Assembly: GCF_037975235.1 (NCBI RefSeq)
Contig: NZ_CP150241.1
Location: forward strand, 2,604,001-2,668,000
Direction: 5' to 3'
Source: Paenibacillus sp. FSL R5-0341
GTDB taxonomy: Bacteria; Bacillota; Bacilli; Paenibacillales; Paenibacillaceae
DNA length: 64,000 bases
In this document: positions 1 to 9,439 of the stretch, piece by piece
How the letters are laid out: every line of letters starts with the position of its first letter
Position numbering within the stretch: position 1 is the stretch's first letter
Translations under genes and position numbers: made by a program
Notes under the pieces: model-generated
Database searches by the model: none
Told to the model about the DNA's origin: nothing
Seen by the model: only the letters and a program-made list of their open reading frames with translations

Positions 1-1797
1 GCCGTTCCGGGTGTATCGGTCGAAGAACCAACGCCGGTCGCCAAAAGAACAGAGCTGGATGCAGCGAATGCCCATCACACACCGATGCTTGTTCTGTACG
101 GTTCCAATCTGGGTACGGCCGAAGGCATTGCGCGTGAAATTGCCGATACTGCCAGATATCAGGGGTTCCGCAGTGAGGTCGCTGCGCTGGATGATCGCGT
201 TGGCAAACTGCCGAAGGATGGCGCCGTCATTATTGTCAGTGCATCCTATAACGGTCAGCCGCCAAGTAATGCCAAGATGTTCGTCGAGTGGATTGAACAT
301 GCGGACGCCAATGAATTCAAAGGTGTGCGTTTCGCCGTTCTTGGATGCGGTGACCACAACTGGGCCAGCACCTATCAGCGTATTCCACGTTTAATAGATG
401 AACAGTTATCTTCCAGAGGAGCAGAGCGATTATCGCCGCTGGGTGAGTCAGATGCAAGCGGCGATTTCGAGAAACAAGTGGGGGATTGGACAGAGCAATT
501 ATGGCCGGATCTCGCACGAACGATGGGACTGAAACTGAGCACAAGTTCCAATAGCGAACGTAGCTCATTGTCTGTACAATTTGTCAGCGGACTCGCCGTG
601 ACACCTCTTGCGGATACGTATGATGCACATGTGGCAGATGTACTGGAGAACAGGGAGCTTCATGACGCGGGCAGTGAACGAAGCACACGTCACCTTGAGA
701 TCAAATTGCCTGAAGGCATAACCTACAAGGAAGGGGATCACCTGGGCATTCTGCCGCAGAACCCACCGGAGCTGGTGGAACGTGTGCTTCGTCGATATGG
801 GTTCACTGGAACGGAGCATCTGGTTCTGGATGCATCCGGTCGGAGTGCCGCGCATCTGCCGCTGCATCAACCGGTTAACCTGTATGATCTGCTCAGTCAT
901 AGTGTTGAGCTTCAGGAGGCAGCAACTCGTGCGCAGTTGAGAGAAATGGCAGCATACACGGTATGTCCACCGCACAAGAAAGAGCTTGAAGCTCTGCTTG
1001 ATGAATCTGTATATATGGATGAAGTTCGGAATAAACGGATCTCCATGCTGGATTATCTGGTGAAATATGAAGCATGTGAACTGCCGTTCGAGCGCTTCCT
1101 TGAGTTACTGCCTTCATTAAAAGCCAGATACTATTCGATCTCCAGTTCACCACGTGTTCAGCCCGATCAAGCGAGTATTACGGTCAGTGTTGTGCGTGCC
1201 CCGGCATGGAGTGGACAGGGAGAATACAAAGGCATTGCATCCAACTATCTGGCTAACCTGAAGTCGGGTGATGAGATTGTCATGTTCACACGGACACCAG
1301 AATCCGGGTTCCAATTGCCGGAGGATGCACAGGTTCCCGTCATCATGGTGGGTCCGGGTACAGGCGTTGCCCCATTCCGTGGTTTCCTGCAGGCAAGACA
1401 TGTATTGAAGGAACAGGGTCAAGAGGTTGGCGAAGCCCATCTGTACTTTGGATGCCGGAATCCCGAACATGATTATCTGTATAAAAATGAACTGGAAGCG
1501 GCCCAGCAAGAAGGGCTTGTAGAGCTTCACACTGCCTTCTCCCGAGTGGATGGGGAAGAAAAATGTTATGTACAGCATCTAATGAGAGACGATGCCCGTC
1601 ATCTGATTCCATTGCTTGAAGAGGGTGCGCATCTGTATATCTGCGGTGATGGTAGCAAAATGGCACCTGATGTGGAAGCTACACTCCAGCAGGCATACAC
1701 GGATATTCATGGCAAGTCCGCGAAGGAAGCAGAAGATTGGCTTAATCAGCTTCAACAGGCAGGTCGTTATGCCAAGGACGTATGGACAGGCATCTGA
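1..1797 (+). CDS. Bifunctional cytochrome P450/NADPH-P450 reductase (CYP102/BM3 type), 3' part
   Basis: The open frame runs from the first base, so the gene starts upstream of the window; 598 residues are visible. They match the reductase half of P450 BM3: a short linker, an FMN-binding flavodoxin domain beginning near visible residue 29 (LYGSNLGTAEG), an FAD/ferredoxin-reductase domain with RYYSISSS near 375 and GEYKGIASNYL, and an NADPH domain with GPGTGVAPFRGF near 452, ending in the conserved KDVW. In this family electrons pass from NADPH through FAD and FMN to a heme domain on the same chain, which hydroxylates fatty acids. The heme domain itself is outside the window, so the fusion is inferred from close similarity to BM3 over the reductase and from the linker. 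An internal ATG at 85 is not the true start. A strong terminator follows at 1838-1878. Confidence 0.93.
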   Translation, partial: AVPGVSVEEPTPVAKRTELDAANAHHTPMLVLYGSNLGTAEGIAREIADTARYQGFRSEVAALDDRVGKLPKDGAVIIVSASYNGQPPSNAKMFVEWIEHADANEFKGVRFAVLGCGDHNWASTYQRIPRLIDEQLSSRGAERLSPLGESDASGDFEKQVGDWTEQLWPDLARTMGLKLSTSSNSERSSLSVQFVSGLAVTPLADTYDAHVADVLENRELHDAGSERSTRHLEIKLPEGITYKEGDHLGILPQNPPELVERVLRRYGFTGTEHLVLDASGRSAAHLPLHQPVNLYDLLSHSVELQEAATRAQLREMAAYTVCPPHKKELEALLDESVYMDEVRNKRISMLDYLVKYEACELPFERFLELLPSLKARYYSISSSPRVQPDQASITVSVVRAPAWSGQGEYKGIASNYLANLKSGDEIVMFTRTPESGFQLPEDAQVPVIMVGPGTGVAPFRGFLQARHVLKEQGQEVGEAHLYFGCRNPEHDYLYKNELEAAQQEGLVELHTAFSRVDGEEKCYVQHLMRDDARHLIPLLEEGAHLYICGDGSKMAPDVEATLQQAYTDIHGKSAKEAEDWLNQLQQAGRYAKDVWTGI

Positions 1798-1837
1798 ACT
1801 AAACATGTGAAGGATCAGCTTGATCCGTAACTGGCTG

Positions 1838-1878
1838 AGCGGTGAGATACAGAAGCAGTTCTGTTCTCACCGCTTTTT
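1838..1878 (+). terminator. Rho-independent terminator after the P450 reductase
   Basis: Ten-base perfect stem AGCGGTGAGA (1838-1847) with TCTCACCGCT (1865-1874), followed by a T run. Confidence 0.85.
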
Positions 1879-1949
1879 GACATAAACTGATTCTTCAGCA
1901 GAAGAGTGGGTGCATGGGTTATAATGATATATTGGAAGGGAGCACCCGT

Positions 1950-2051
1950 ATGCAGACATTCGGGGAGCAGTATAAGGTTTGCGAAAAGAACCAGCTTTAC
2001 TTCCGGCTACACGGCCGTTTTAGACTCTTTCTTCCAGCGGTTGGCCGATAG
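1950..2051 (+). CDS. Possible 33-residue ORF
   Basis: An ATG at 1950 is preceded by GGAAGGGA and, further up, by TATAAT at about 1920. It encodes 33 residues starting MQTFGEQYKVCEKNQ and ending at TAG 2049-2051. It overlaps the 3' end of the minus-strand gene at 1997-2419 by about 55 bases, so the two cannot both be ordinary, well-spaced genes. No family is recognised. It is listed because the initiation signals look better than chance. Confidence 0.25.
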   Translation: MQTFGEQYKVCEKNQLYFRLHGRFRLFLPAVGR

Positions 2052-2419
2052 ATCGACTCAACGCTGGAGAGAGGAAATAGAATACGGGAAGGGACTCTGC
2101 CTTTTCCCTGGAGTTCAAGATAATTCAGTCCCACGCCAACCAGTCTGATATTGTTAAATGCATTCCAGGAAGGGAACGTCGTGCGGATTCCGACTCTGAT
2201 GCCTCGCCGTGTTCGAGGAATATCGAATACCCGAATGGAATTCAGACTAAGTGGAATGAATAACTGACGGTTTACTTTGATAAACTGCTTTGAATAGACA
2301 CGACGAATACGTCCCGGTTCCAACCCGGAGAGTGGAGTATTCAGTTCTGCAAGGTGCCCCTGGAGTTCTGCCAGACGCTGCTGAAGTGTTTTTCCAGTAT
2401 GGAGATGCTGCCAGCTCAT
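1997..2419 (-). CDS. Hypothetical protein, 140 residues
   Basis: The start is ATG 2419-2417, preceded on the minus strand by GGAGGAATACTT; a further upstream in-frame ATG at 2440 has no such site. The protein is basic, begins MSWQHLHTGKTLQQR and has an amphipathic, probably helical first 35 residues, then a more beta-like middle (FIPLSLNSIRVFDIP) and a basic tail (GRKSLKRPCSRK). There is no signal peptide or membrane segment. I do not recognise a family. It stands alone between the P450 terminator and the divergent gene at 2543. The good ribosome site supports it; no function can be given. Confidence 0.6.
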   Translation of the reverse strand: MSWQHLHTGKTLQQRLAELQGHLAELNTPLSGLEPGRIRRVYSKQFIKVNRQLFIPLSLNSIRVFDIPRTRRGIRVGIRTTFPSWNAFNNIRLVGVGLNYLELQGKGRVPSRILFPLSSVESIYRPTAGRKSLKRPCSRK

Positions 2420-2542
2420 AAGTATTCCTCCGTTCGCCATTTGTACCTAGTATATGAAGGAACGGGGTCGGAAGGTGTACGTTTGATAGCCCATGTTCGT
2501 TAAGGCTAGCGGGGTTTCTTTTATAATAGAGGAGTGATTCAC

Positions 2543-2887
2543 ATGATCGTAGAAATGTATAAAGACCTTATTAAGGATGAGCGTGGCAATTATTATCTGG
2601 CAGTGCAGATCGAGGGCAATGAGCTTACGCTTGTTAACGCATTCGTCGAAGCGGCATTCACGCCTGAACTGATCTATAATGAAGAGTTTCGTACCAAGCA
2701 TAAAGAGATGGAAGGCGGGTTTGTAGGCAAAATAGCGATGGACCTGCTTCGCCATGATGTGGTCATGGGCATGAAGCAAATCGACCGCAAACTGTTGAAC
2801 CTGTCAGATGTGGAGCAGCAATTCGCGGTGAATTATATTGATACGATTGAATTTTATCGTCACCCGGCTTGGCAACGGAAGGTGTAG
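2543..2887 (+). CDS. Conserved-looking hypothetical protein, 114 residues
   Basis: The start is ATG 2543, eight bases after GAGGAG; an in-frame GTG at 2534 lies within that site and is rejected. The product (MIVEMYKDLIKDERGNYYL...) is acidic to neutral and soluble, with a beta-rich first half and an ILE/LEU-rich second half ending in FYRHPAWQRKV. No catalytic motif, signal peptide or transmembrane segment is visible and I cannot assign a family. It is monocistronic, closed by a bidirectional terminator shared with the convergent sugar operon. Confidence 0.65.
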   Translation: MIVEMYKDLIKDERGNYYLAVQIEGNELTLVNAFVEAAFTPELIYNEEFRTKHKEMEGGFVGKIAMDLLRHDVVMGMKQIDRKLLNLSDVEQQFAVNYIDTIEFYRHPAWQRKV

Positions 2888-2897
2888 AAATAAAGAA

Positions 2898-2953
2898 ATG
2901 CAAAAGCGCAAGTTCGAGGGCAGTGAACCTCCGCAACTTGCGCTTTTTGCATG
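2898..2953. terminator. Bidirectional terminator between convergent genes
   Basis: ATGCAAAAGCGCAAGTT (2898-2914) pairs with AACTTGCGC plus TTTTTGCAT (2935-2953). A/T runs flank both sides, so it can serve the 2543 gene and the minus-strand sugar operon. Confidence 0.85.
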
Positions 2954-2960
2954 CGAACAA

Positions 2961-4616
2961 TTAACGATAGGTAGGATGGATGATGCCAATATCGCGCTCG
3001 GTTTTCAAATTTCCATCAGCATAACGCTGCATTTCATTTCCTTTGATCCGAATCGGGATACACTCGCCTTGATAGAAAAGCTCTCCCTCGACAGTACGGA
3101 CGCTCATTCCAATGATGCCTTCCAGATGTCCGCTATGATCCGTCACCAGCCGAATCCCTGACGGTCCGTCCAGGTGAACCTTGCCTTCCAGATATACCGT
3201 CATGCGATCAGGCGTGTTGAGCAATTCATATCCTACTCCGTTGACTTTTCTGCTATAAGCCGTGTTGCCAGATACGATTTCACCATGATCCATGTCGATA
3301 GGAAGCAGACCGGTAAACCAGAGTTGATTCGATCCAACAGGCATAATTCCGCATAATCGCTCCACATAATCGAGAAGACAAAGGATAGTAGGTGAGTAAG
3401 TCTCGGTATAGCCTTGTTCTCCGGTCCATGGGCTTAGTACCTGACCAAATTGCTTATCTTTGGATAGCGCAGACAAGATAGGCTGCATTACCCAGGTTAG
3501 CTCCACATATCGATGATGATACTCAAATGCGTGTGGTGCCCGAATCAGACTCAGGAAATTGGATGCCCCTCCCCAGCTGTTATAGGTGGAAAAGGGATCG
3601 AATCTGGGATCATCCATTGAAATCGATGTAAACGGGTATTTAGCGAAAAACTTGCTTGTATTCAACAGGTACCGACGCAGTAGGCTATCGAACAATTTAC
3701 GGTCGCCCACCTCGCAGGCCATTACGCGGAGCAACACATCAGATTGCACTCTGACCCATTCGTCATTGCGATCCCGATCATAGAAGAACATATCCTGTTC
3801 GTCGTAACAATAACGAAAGAGACTTTCCAGGCTAGACTCGGCTTTTGCTTTCCAATCCGTTCCCGATTCTCCCAGTTCTTCAGCTATGCGGGACAGATAC
3901 ATGCGCTGACAATAGATATTGGCGGTCAGATCCGGTGCCAGAAAAGGCAGTATTGGAGAATCCGGATGATAGGCAGAAGCATCATTCATATAAGGTGTAT
4001 CGGGAACATGCCAGAATCGGGGGGATAAGTCATGTCCGGTGTCAAACGTACTGAAGGCTTCTACACAGCCGGTTCCTCGGGTATTACGGTTGTGGGCAAT
4101 CCACTCATCGTAACGAACCATAGCCTTATACATGGTGTTCAGGAAAGGCGACTGCTTCCCATGATTGCTATGAAGCTGATAGTGGTTCCATACACTGCGT
4201 GCCAGAGGAGTGACCAACTGGATTTGCCGGAAAGAGGGCCCGTTTGCCGTGAGTTTATACGGAAGCAATCCATCATCTCTTTGCTGCTTGGCAAATGCGA
4301 GGTACGTTGTTTCGGACACGGAAGGCAACAGGCGAGACAGCAGCTCCGCATTGATGGTACCTGTGCTCTCTAACCAACATCCCAGATAGATGCCACCTTC
4401 TTGTAAAATGGGATCGCTGTCTCCCATGGGCAGGGTGCAAGCAAGCAATTTCTCCACTGCCGCATAATACGTAGCTTCCATTTGACCGCCTGATGCCGCA
4501 AACCGGATACCCAACGCATGCCATTCCTGTAATAACTGCTGATCTTCCGGTTTAACTGGTTGAACTTGATCCATAATCGAAATGTTGCGCAGCCGATTCA
4601 GTATCTCTTCTGTCAT
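2961..4616 (-). CDS. Putative intracellular glycoside hydrolase with (alpha/alpha)6-barrel (MGH1/GH63-like)
   Basis: The start is ATG 4616, preceded by AAGGAGGAACAA; upstream in-frame ATGs run back into the binding-protein gene and are rejected. The 551-residue product has no signal peptide, so it is cytoplasmic. It is rich in helical hairpins with aromatic and acidic patches typical of six-hairpin glycosidases (GGIYLGCWLEST, VEAFSTFDTG, YNSWGGASNFL, WTGEQGYTETYSP), and ends in a beta-rich domain (NTPDRMTVYLEGKVHL). I place it in the wide trehalase/GH63/mannosylglycerate-hydrolase-like group from these features, not from a search. It is the last gene of a six-gene operon, 22 bases after the sugar-binding protein, so it probably splits the imported sugar. 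The substrate is unknown. Confidence 0.65.
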   Translation of the reverse strand: MTEEILNRLRNISIMDQVQPVKPEDQQLLQEWHALGIRFAASGGQMEATYYAAVEKLLACTLPMGDSDPILQEGGIYLGCWLESTGTINAELLSRLLPSVSETTYLAFAKQQRDDGLLPYKLTANGPSFRQIQLVTPLARSVWNHYQLHSNHGKQSPFLNTMYKAMVRYDEWIAHNRNTRGTGCVEAFSTFDTGHDLSPRFWHVPDTPYMNDASAYHPDSPILPFLAPDLTANIYCQRMYLSRIAEELGESGTDWKAKAESSLESLFRYCYDEQDMFFYDRDRNDEWVRVQSDVLLRVMACEVGDRKLFDSLLRRYLLNTSKFFAKYPFTSISMDDPRFDPFSTYNSWGGASNFLSLIRAPHAFEYHHRYVELTWVMQPILSALSKDKQFGQVLSPWTGEQGYTETYSPTILCLLDYVERLCGIMPVGSNQLWFTGLLPIDMDHGEIVSGNTAYSRKVNGVGYELLNTPDRMTVYLEGKVHLDGPSGIRLVTDHSGHLEGIIGMSVRTVEGELFYQGECIPIRIKGNEMQRYADGNLKTERDIGIIHPTYR

Positions 4617-4638
4617 TTGTTCCTCCTTGTAGCGTCTG

Positions 4639-5964
4639 CTATCGATTCGATTCAAAGATACGAACGGTACCGTTATAGAAGTCGGAGACAGCTTGCTCCA
4701 CACTTTTTCGTCCAAATCCGATCTCCTGATTCGTCGTCTGAGCTAACTTGGAGAACTCTGCAAATCCCGGAGGATTGTAACTTACGTCAAAAGGTTCAGT
4801 CTTCGTAGCTTCGGAGACAAGGCTCGTATAGTTATAGACAATCTCCTCCACAGGGCCTGCACCTTCCTGAAGAAGATTTCGATTGGCTTCCGTAACGGGC
4901 ACCCCGCGGTCATTACCGAGGATTTTGGCTGCTTCAGGATCATGAATCCAGAAGTTCATCAACGTCGCCACTTCCTTCGGGTGTTTCGTATTGGCATAAC
5001 CTGATAATCCCTGACTGGATTCAAATACAACACCCGTTCCCTTAGGGCCTCGTGGTACAGGGAGAAGAACTAGCGGGTCTTCCGTCAAGCTCTGGAATGC
5101 AGCCAGCTGGTTGGATGGCAGGAGGGTCATGGCTGCTTTACCTGTGATTAACAGGGACTTACTGGTGTCATCATGCGGGTTGGATACCTGCAATTCCGGT
5201 GTAACTACACCGCCGGATGCCGAAGTCTTTTCCCAATACTGGAACCATTCCAGAATATCTTCCTTGGCGAATCCGAGTGTGCCGTTTTTCATGTCATACA
5301 GCTGTTTACCCCGTTGTTTCAGAAAAATATCCATTCCGTCGACGGTAAAATTGTACGTTCCATAGAAGCCGTCTCCGAGCTTGTCGGACAACTCCTTGCT
5401 AATGGCGGCATAGTCCGCCCAGTCCCAATCGGAAGTTGGCAAAGGCACGCCGGCTTTCTCAAAGAGTGCCTGATTCACAACAATTCCCCGTGCGTTCGCA
5501 CCGGCAGAGATATGTTGCAGCTTCCCGTCGAGACGTCCGTATTCGATCATGGTTTCATCCATACCGTCCAGATTCAGTTCGTTGCCTACATACGGGTCCA
5601 GATTGAGCAGGACATCTTTTTTAGCATAGTCCACGACATTTCCACCAAGGAAAAAGATATCTGGTGCTGTGCCGGATGCCAACTGGGTATTCAACTTGTC
5701 AAAATATCCGGAGGAGGGTGCAAATTCACCTACAATTTTAATATCCGGATGTTTTGCCTGAAAGATCTTCAAGGCTTCATTCGTAATATCTGCCCGTTTC
5801 TGGTCACCCCACCACATGATGCGCAGTTCGACCTGTCCGCCCTCGGTAGTTCCATTGTCAGTACCATTGCTTGCATCATTAGCACCCGTATGGTCTGTTC
5901 CGGAGCAAGCTGTTACGAATAACAAGAGTGAAGTGATCATACCGATCATGAAGCGTTTGAACAT
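4639..5964 (-). CDS. ABC transporter sugar-binding lipoprotein (family 1 solute-binding protein)
   Basis: The start ATG 5964 follows AGGGGGA. The 441-residue protein has a short basic N-terminus, a hydrophobic segment and a lipobox LFVTAC with the acylated Cys at position 20, so it should be anchored to the outer face of the membrane. A Thr/Asn/Gly-rich spacer follows, then the family 1 binding-protein fold (LRIMWWGDQKR, FEAKHPDIK-like KHPDIKIVGEF, FLGGNVVDYAKK, HPKEVATLMNFW). It binds an oligosaccharide or sugar derivative for the two permeases encoded directly upstream (gap of 39 bases). The ligand cannot be told from sequence. No ATPase is encoded nearby; in Bacillus-type CUT1 systems a shared MsmX-like ATPase usually supplies energy. 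Confidence 0.93.
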   Translation of the reverse strand: MFKRFMIGMITSLLLFVTACSGTDHTGANDASNGTDNGTTEGGQVELRIMWWGDQKRADITNEALKIFQAKHPDIKIVGEFAPSSGYFDKLNTQLASGTAPDIFFLGGNVVDYAKKDVLLNLDPYVGNELNLDGMDETMIEYGRLDGKLQHISAGANARGIVVNQALFEKAGVPLPTSDWDWADYAAISKELSDKLGDGFYGTYNFTVDGMDIFLKQRGKQLYDMKNGTLGFAKEDILEWFQYWEKTSASGGVVTPELQVSNPHDDTSKSLLITGKAAMTLLPSNQLAAFQSLTEDPLVLLPVPRGPKGTGVVFESSQGLSGYANTKHPKEVATLMNFWIHDPEAAKILGNDRGVPVTEANRNLLQEGAGPVEEIVYNYTSLVSEATKTEPFDVSYNPPGFAEFSKLAQTTNQEIGFGRKSVEQAVSDFYNGTVRIFESNR

Positions 5965-6003
5965 GGTAAATCCCCCTGTCTATGGATAATGAGAAAAATG
6001 TTG

Positions 6004-6849
6004 TTACTTCAGACCTGTGGTCGCAATGCCCTCAAGGAAATATCGCTGAAACAATAAAAATATGATGGTCACGGGAAGCAGTGACAGGGTAGACATGGCG
6101 AGCAATGCGCCCCAATCGGATTGTCCTGATGGATCGAAGAGAGACCGAATGCCCAGCTGCACGGTGAACAGATCAATTTTGCTCAGATAGATCATCTGGC
6201 TGAAAAAATCATCCCAGCTCCACAGGAAGGTGAAGATCGCTGTTGTAATCAGTGCTGGAACGAGCAGTGGCACTACGATTCGGAAAAAGATCTGTGATTG
6301 CCCGCAACCGTCAATGGTCGCACTCTCGTCCAGCTCTCGCGGTATACCGCGTATGAATTGAACCATAAGCAAGATGAAGAAGGAATCCTGCGCGAGCCAT
6401 TTGGGCAGAATCAGCGGGAAATACGTATTAATCCATTGAAGCTCATTATAGAGAATGTACTGGGGCACCAGAGTAACATGGTAAGGCAACATAATCGTGA
6501 CCAACATCATACTGAACCACAGGCCTTTGAATCTAAATTTCAATCTGGAGAAGGCGAAGGCTGCAAGGGAACAGGAGATCACATTGCCCAGCACACTCAT
6601 GACCGAGATCAGCACGGAGTTGCTGAAGAAACGGCCGAAGGAGATGCCTTGCAGACCTTTCCAGCCATTAATATAGTGCTCCAGCGTGAAGCTGGTTGGG
6701 AAAAGACTGCCACTGGTGAAGATGAGATGGTTCGGTTTAAACGAACTGAGAATCAACCATAGTACAGGATATAACATCAGCAGACCGAGGAGTATAATGG
6801 CAGCATGCCTCCCGGCCTGAAGCAGTTGTCGTTTGATTGGCACATGCAT
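6004..6849 (-). CDS. Carbohydrate ABC transporter permease (MalG/UgpE-like, CUT1)
   Basis: The 281-residue integral membrane protein has about six transmembrane helices, beginning with LLGLLMLYPVLWLILSSF. The cytoplasmic EAA loop that contacts the ATPase is visible as ESATIDGCGQSQIFFRIVVP. The start ATG 6849 follows GGAGGGGAGGT, and its first base is the last base of the preceding gene's TAA stop (TAATG), so translation of the two permeases is probably coupled. It forms the channel with the 6849-7766 partner. The family assignment is clear; the substrate is not. Confidence 0.92.
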   Translation of the reverse strand: MHVPIKRQLLQAGRHAAIILLGLLMLYPVLWLILSSFKPNHLIFTSGSLFPTSFTLEHYINGWKGLQGISFGRFFSNSVLISVMSVLGNVISCSLAAFAFSRLKFRFKGLWFSMMLVTIMLPYHVTLVPQYILYNELQWINTYFPLILPKWLAQDSFFILLMVQFIRGIPRELDESATIDGCGQSQIFFRIVVPLLVPALITTAIFTFLWSWDDFFSQMIYLSKIDLFTVQLGIRSLFDPSGQSDWGALLAMSTLSLLPVTIIFLLFQRYFLEGIATTGLK

Positions 6850-7766
6850 TACCTCCCCTCCTGATTATCCCCGTAGAACACCCAAAATCGGGATGTGACA
6901 AAGACGATTGCGGTAAATACTCCGATAATGACCAACATGATCCAAGCCAGAGCTGAAGCGTAACCCATATCAAAGAACGAGAAACCTTTCAGATACAGAT
7001 ACAAGGTGTAGAACATCGTTGCGTCGAGTGGACCCCCGCGGCCATCCCCGATCACGTAAGCTGGTGTAAACGCCTGGAATGAATTGATCATGCTCATGAT
7101 CAGGTTAAAAAAGATAACGGGGGAGAGCATGGGCAATGTAATTCCAAAAAATTGACGTATCTTTCCCGCCCCATCGACATCAGAGGCTTCATATAAGTCT
7201 GCCGGGATCTGTTTCAGACCAGCAAGAAAGATGACCATAGCAGACCCGAATTGCCACACCGATAGCGTGATGATGGTATAGACTACATAATCCGGATGTG
7301 CAATCCAGGATGGTCCCGAGATACCAAACCAGCTTAAAAACTGATTGACCAATCCATTCCCCTCAAAAAGTTGCCGCCATACGATTGCAATCGCGACGCT
7401 GCCACCCAAGAGAGAAGGGATGTAATATACGGTCCGGTAGATGCCGAGGGCTCGAATTCCCTTGTTCAGCGCCATTGCCACCAATAGGGCGAAGGCGAGC
7501 CTTAGTGGAACGGATAGAAAGACATAATAAAACGTCAGCCCCAGGGACCTGCGAAAGGTATCGTCCTCGGTAAAGATGTGAACATAGTTGCTAAGTCCAG
7601 TCCAAGTCGGTGATGACAGCAGATTGAATTTGGTCATGGATAAGTATAGGGACGCAACCATCGGTCCCAGTGTCAGACAGAAGAGTCCGATCAGCCAGGG
7701 CAGAAGAAACAAGTAGGCTGTGGTATTTTGCTGACCGTATAAGGGCTTGGTCTGTTTTTTCATCAT
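6849..7766 (-). CDS. Carbohydrate ABC transporter permease (MalF/UgpA-like, CUT1)
   Basis: The best start is ATG 7766 (second ATG at 7763), placed after GAAGGGAGGCAC; the in-frame ATG at 7805 has no ribosome site. The 305-residue product begins MMKKQTKPLYG and has about six membrane helices (YLFLLPWLIGLFCLTLGP is the first). The EAA loop reads EASDVDGAGKIRQFFGITLP. It overlaps the next permease by one base. With that protein and the lipoprotein at 4639-5964 it makes a CUT1-type sugar importer lacking its own ATPase gene. The two-component pair immediately upstream probably controls expression. Confidence 0.92.
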   Translation of the reverse strand: MMKKQTKPLYGQQNTTAYLFLLPWLIGLFCLTLGPMVASLYLSMTKFNLLSSPTWTGLSNYVHIFTEDDTFRRSLGLTFYYVFLSVPLRLAFALLVAMALNKGIRALGIYRTVYYIPSLLGGSVAIAIVWRQLFEGNGLVNQFLSWFGISGPSWIAHPDYVVYTIITLSVWQFGSAMVIFLAGLKQIPADLYEASDVDGAGKIRQFFGITLPMLSPVIFFNLIMSMINSFQAFTPAYVIGDGRGGPLDATMFYTLYLYLKGFSFFDMGYASALAWIMLVIIGVFTAIVFVTSRFWVFYGDNQEGR

Positions 7767-7879
7767 GTGCCTCCCTTCTGAATGGGTAAGAATAATGGCC
7801 ACCAATTATGAATCCGCTTACAACATGCGGCGTTCTCTTGGTAACCACATCATACCGGGGAAGGGGAGAAGCTTGAATC

Positions 7880-9439
7880 TCATTTCTTCGGATCATGGCT
7901 ATCGATTTTTTCGGAATGCAGCAAGCGATAATCTGATGGACTCATGTTGAACATTCTTTTGAATTTCGAACTGAAATAACTTGGTGAACTGAAGCCGGTC
8001 AGTTCTGTAATATCCCATACGGTTAATTGGGTTTCCTTCAGCAGTTGCAAGGCGTGTTTCATCCGAACGCCCGTCACATATTGAATAAAAGAGGTACCTG
8101 CACCTTCCTTAAACAGTTCGGAGAAATAGGTAGGATAATAGTTGAATCGTTCAGCGAGCAACGTCAACGTTAGCTCCTGCATGTAGTTCTCCTCGATATA
8201 TCGCTTGGCTAACTCTATAATCGTCCCATCCCCATCTTCCGAGGGTAGCTTTTGATCCAGGAAGTCTTGAGCCCATTGCATTAATAAGCGTTCTGCTTGA
8301 TCTGGCGTCTTGAGCCACAGTATCCATTCCGGGGCCATAGGACAACCCATCAACAGTGAAATTTGAAAAATGCTTCGAGTCATTCGGGAGGGAGAGAGCT
8401 GGAATGCCTCGTGAAGTTCCTTGTGGATGATGCTACGGAAGGAGTCCAGTTCCCCTCGAATGAGGAAACGATGCAACGCTCGGGTAGTCTCCTCAGGCAG
8501 TAATGGACTATAATCTGTTCCTGCCATTGGGTTTGGATCGCCGCCAGCCCGTTCAGCTGAATTCCAAGCCAGAAGGGAATGGATGTAACCTTCTTTCCAA
8601 TGCTCAAGTCCAGAACCAGAAAGTCCCACCCCAATCTTAAGTTTCATGGAAAAAACAGATGCCGTATGTCCCGTGAGCTGTTGGATGAATTCGTGCTGCA
8701 TACCGTCCTGTACCATGAAATGCATGATGCCTGCGTATGCCGAATCATGAAAAACCTGGACATTGTCTGAATCAGACTGGGCGATTTCATAACAAACCAG
8801 CTCGAAAGGAAGATGCATCTGCTCGTGTGAGCGATCTTTTCGAATATTCTGCTTGTCCGATTGACTTATACTCGCGGTGATGAAACAGACCTTCTGATCC
8901 TGCCATGATTCGAGATGGAACAATCGGAGTCGTTCTGGCAGTGAGGAAGGGGGAAGACGATTACCTCTGACGAGATCAAGAAGGAAACGTTCTTTCATTT
9001 CCCGGTAATACTGAGAGAGTCGCCATTGCAGTAATTCGGAATCGCCTCGTACTTTACGTTGATCATCCAGATCCGCTTTAATTTTGCATAATGTCGCTTT
9101 CAGTTCATCCCGGGTTACAGGCTTCAGTAAATAATCCATGACCTGGCTGCGGACACCCGCTCTGGCATATTGAAAATCTTCATAACCCGTGATTATGATA
9201 ATCTGGATAGAAGGATTATAACTGCGGCAGACATCCAGTAATCGGACACCGTCCATGACAGGCATGTTCATATCGGTAATCAGCAGGTCGAAATGTTCAG
9301 ATTTCAAAAGTTCGTCAGCTTCAATCCCGTTAGATGCTTCCCCTGTTATAACAAAGCTCATGCCGTGCCAATCGACTTTCAATTTTAATCCTTCGCGAAC
9401 TTCGATCTCGTCATCTGCGATTAATACGTTGTACATCAT
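7880..9439 (-). CDS. Response regulator, REC plus AraC-type DNA-binding domain (YesN-like)
   Basis: The 519-residue protein opens with a receiver domain (VLIADDEIEVREGL; phosphoacceptor Asp56 in LLITDMNMPVMDG; switch Lys in LLKPVTRDEL). A long middle region of unclear fold (about 120-400) follows, and it ends in an AraC HTH pair (about 410-505: LTLLAERFNYYPTYFSELFKE and ITELTGFSSPSYFSSKFKRMF). The start is ATG 9439 or the adjacent ATG 9436 after AGGAGGAAT. Its beginning overlaps the end of the sensor kinase gene by 29 bases, which marks the pair as cognate. In this family phosphorylation by the YesM-like kinase activates the linked sugar transporter operon. Confidence 0.93.
   Translation of the reverse strand: MMYNVLIADDEIEVREGLKLKVDWHGMSFVITGEASNGIEADELLKSEHFDLLITDMNMPVMDGVRLLDVCRSYNPSIQIIIITGYEDFQYARAGVRSQVMDYLLKPVTRDELKATLCKIKADLDDQRKVRGDSELLQWRLSQYYREMKERFLLDLVRGNRLPPSSLPERLRLFHLESWQDQKVCFITASISQSDKQNIRKDRSHEQMHLPFELVCYEIAQSDSDNVQVFHDSAYAGIMHFMVQDGMQHEFIQQLTGHTASVFSMKLKIGVGLSGSGLEHWKEGYIHSLLAWNSAERAGGDPNPMAGTDYSPLLPEETTRALHRFLIRGELDSFRSIIHKELHEAFQLSPSRMTRSIFQISLLMGCPMAPEWILWLKTPDQAERLLMQWAQDFLDQKLPSEDGDGTIIELAKRYIEENYMQELTLTLLAERFNYYPTYFSELFKEGAGTSFIQYVTGVRMKHALQLLKETQLTVWDITELTGFSSPSYFSSKFKRMFNMSPSDYRLLHSEKIDSHDPKK

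Noticed and set aside
5173..5922. 249-codon frame opposite the sugar-binding lipoprotein
   Set aside because: Antisense shadow of a clear family 1 binding-protein gene; no ribosome site and an implausible composition.
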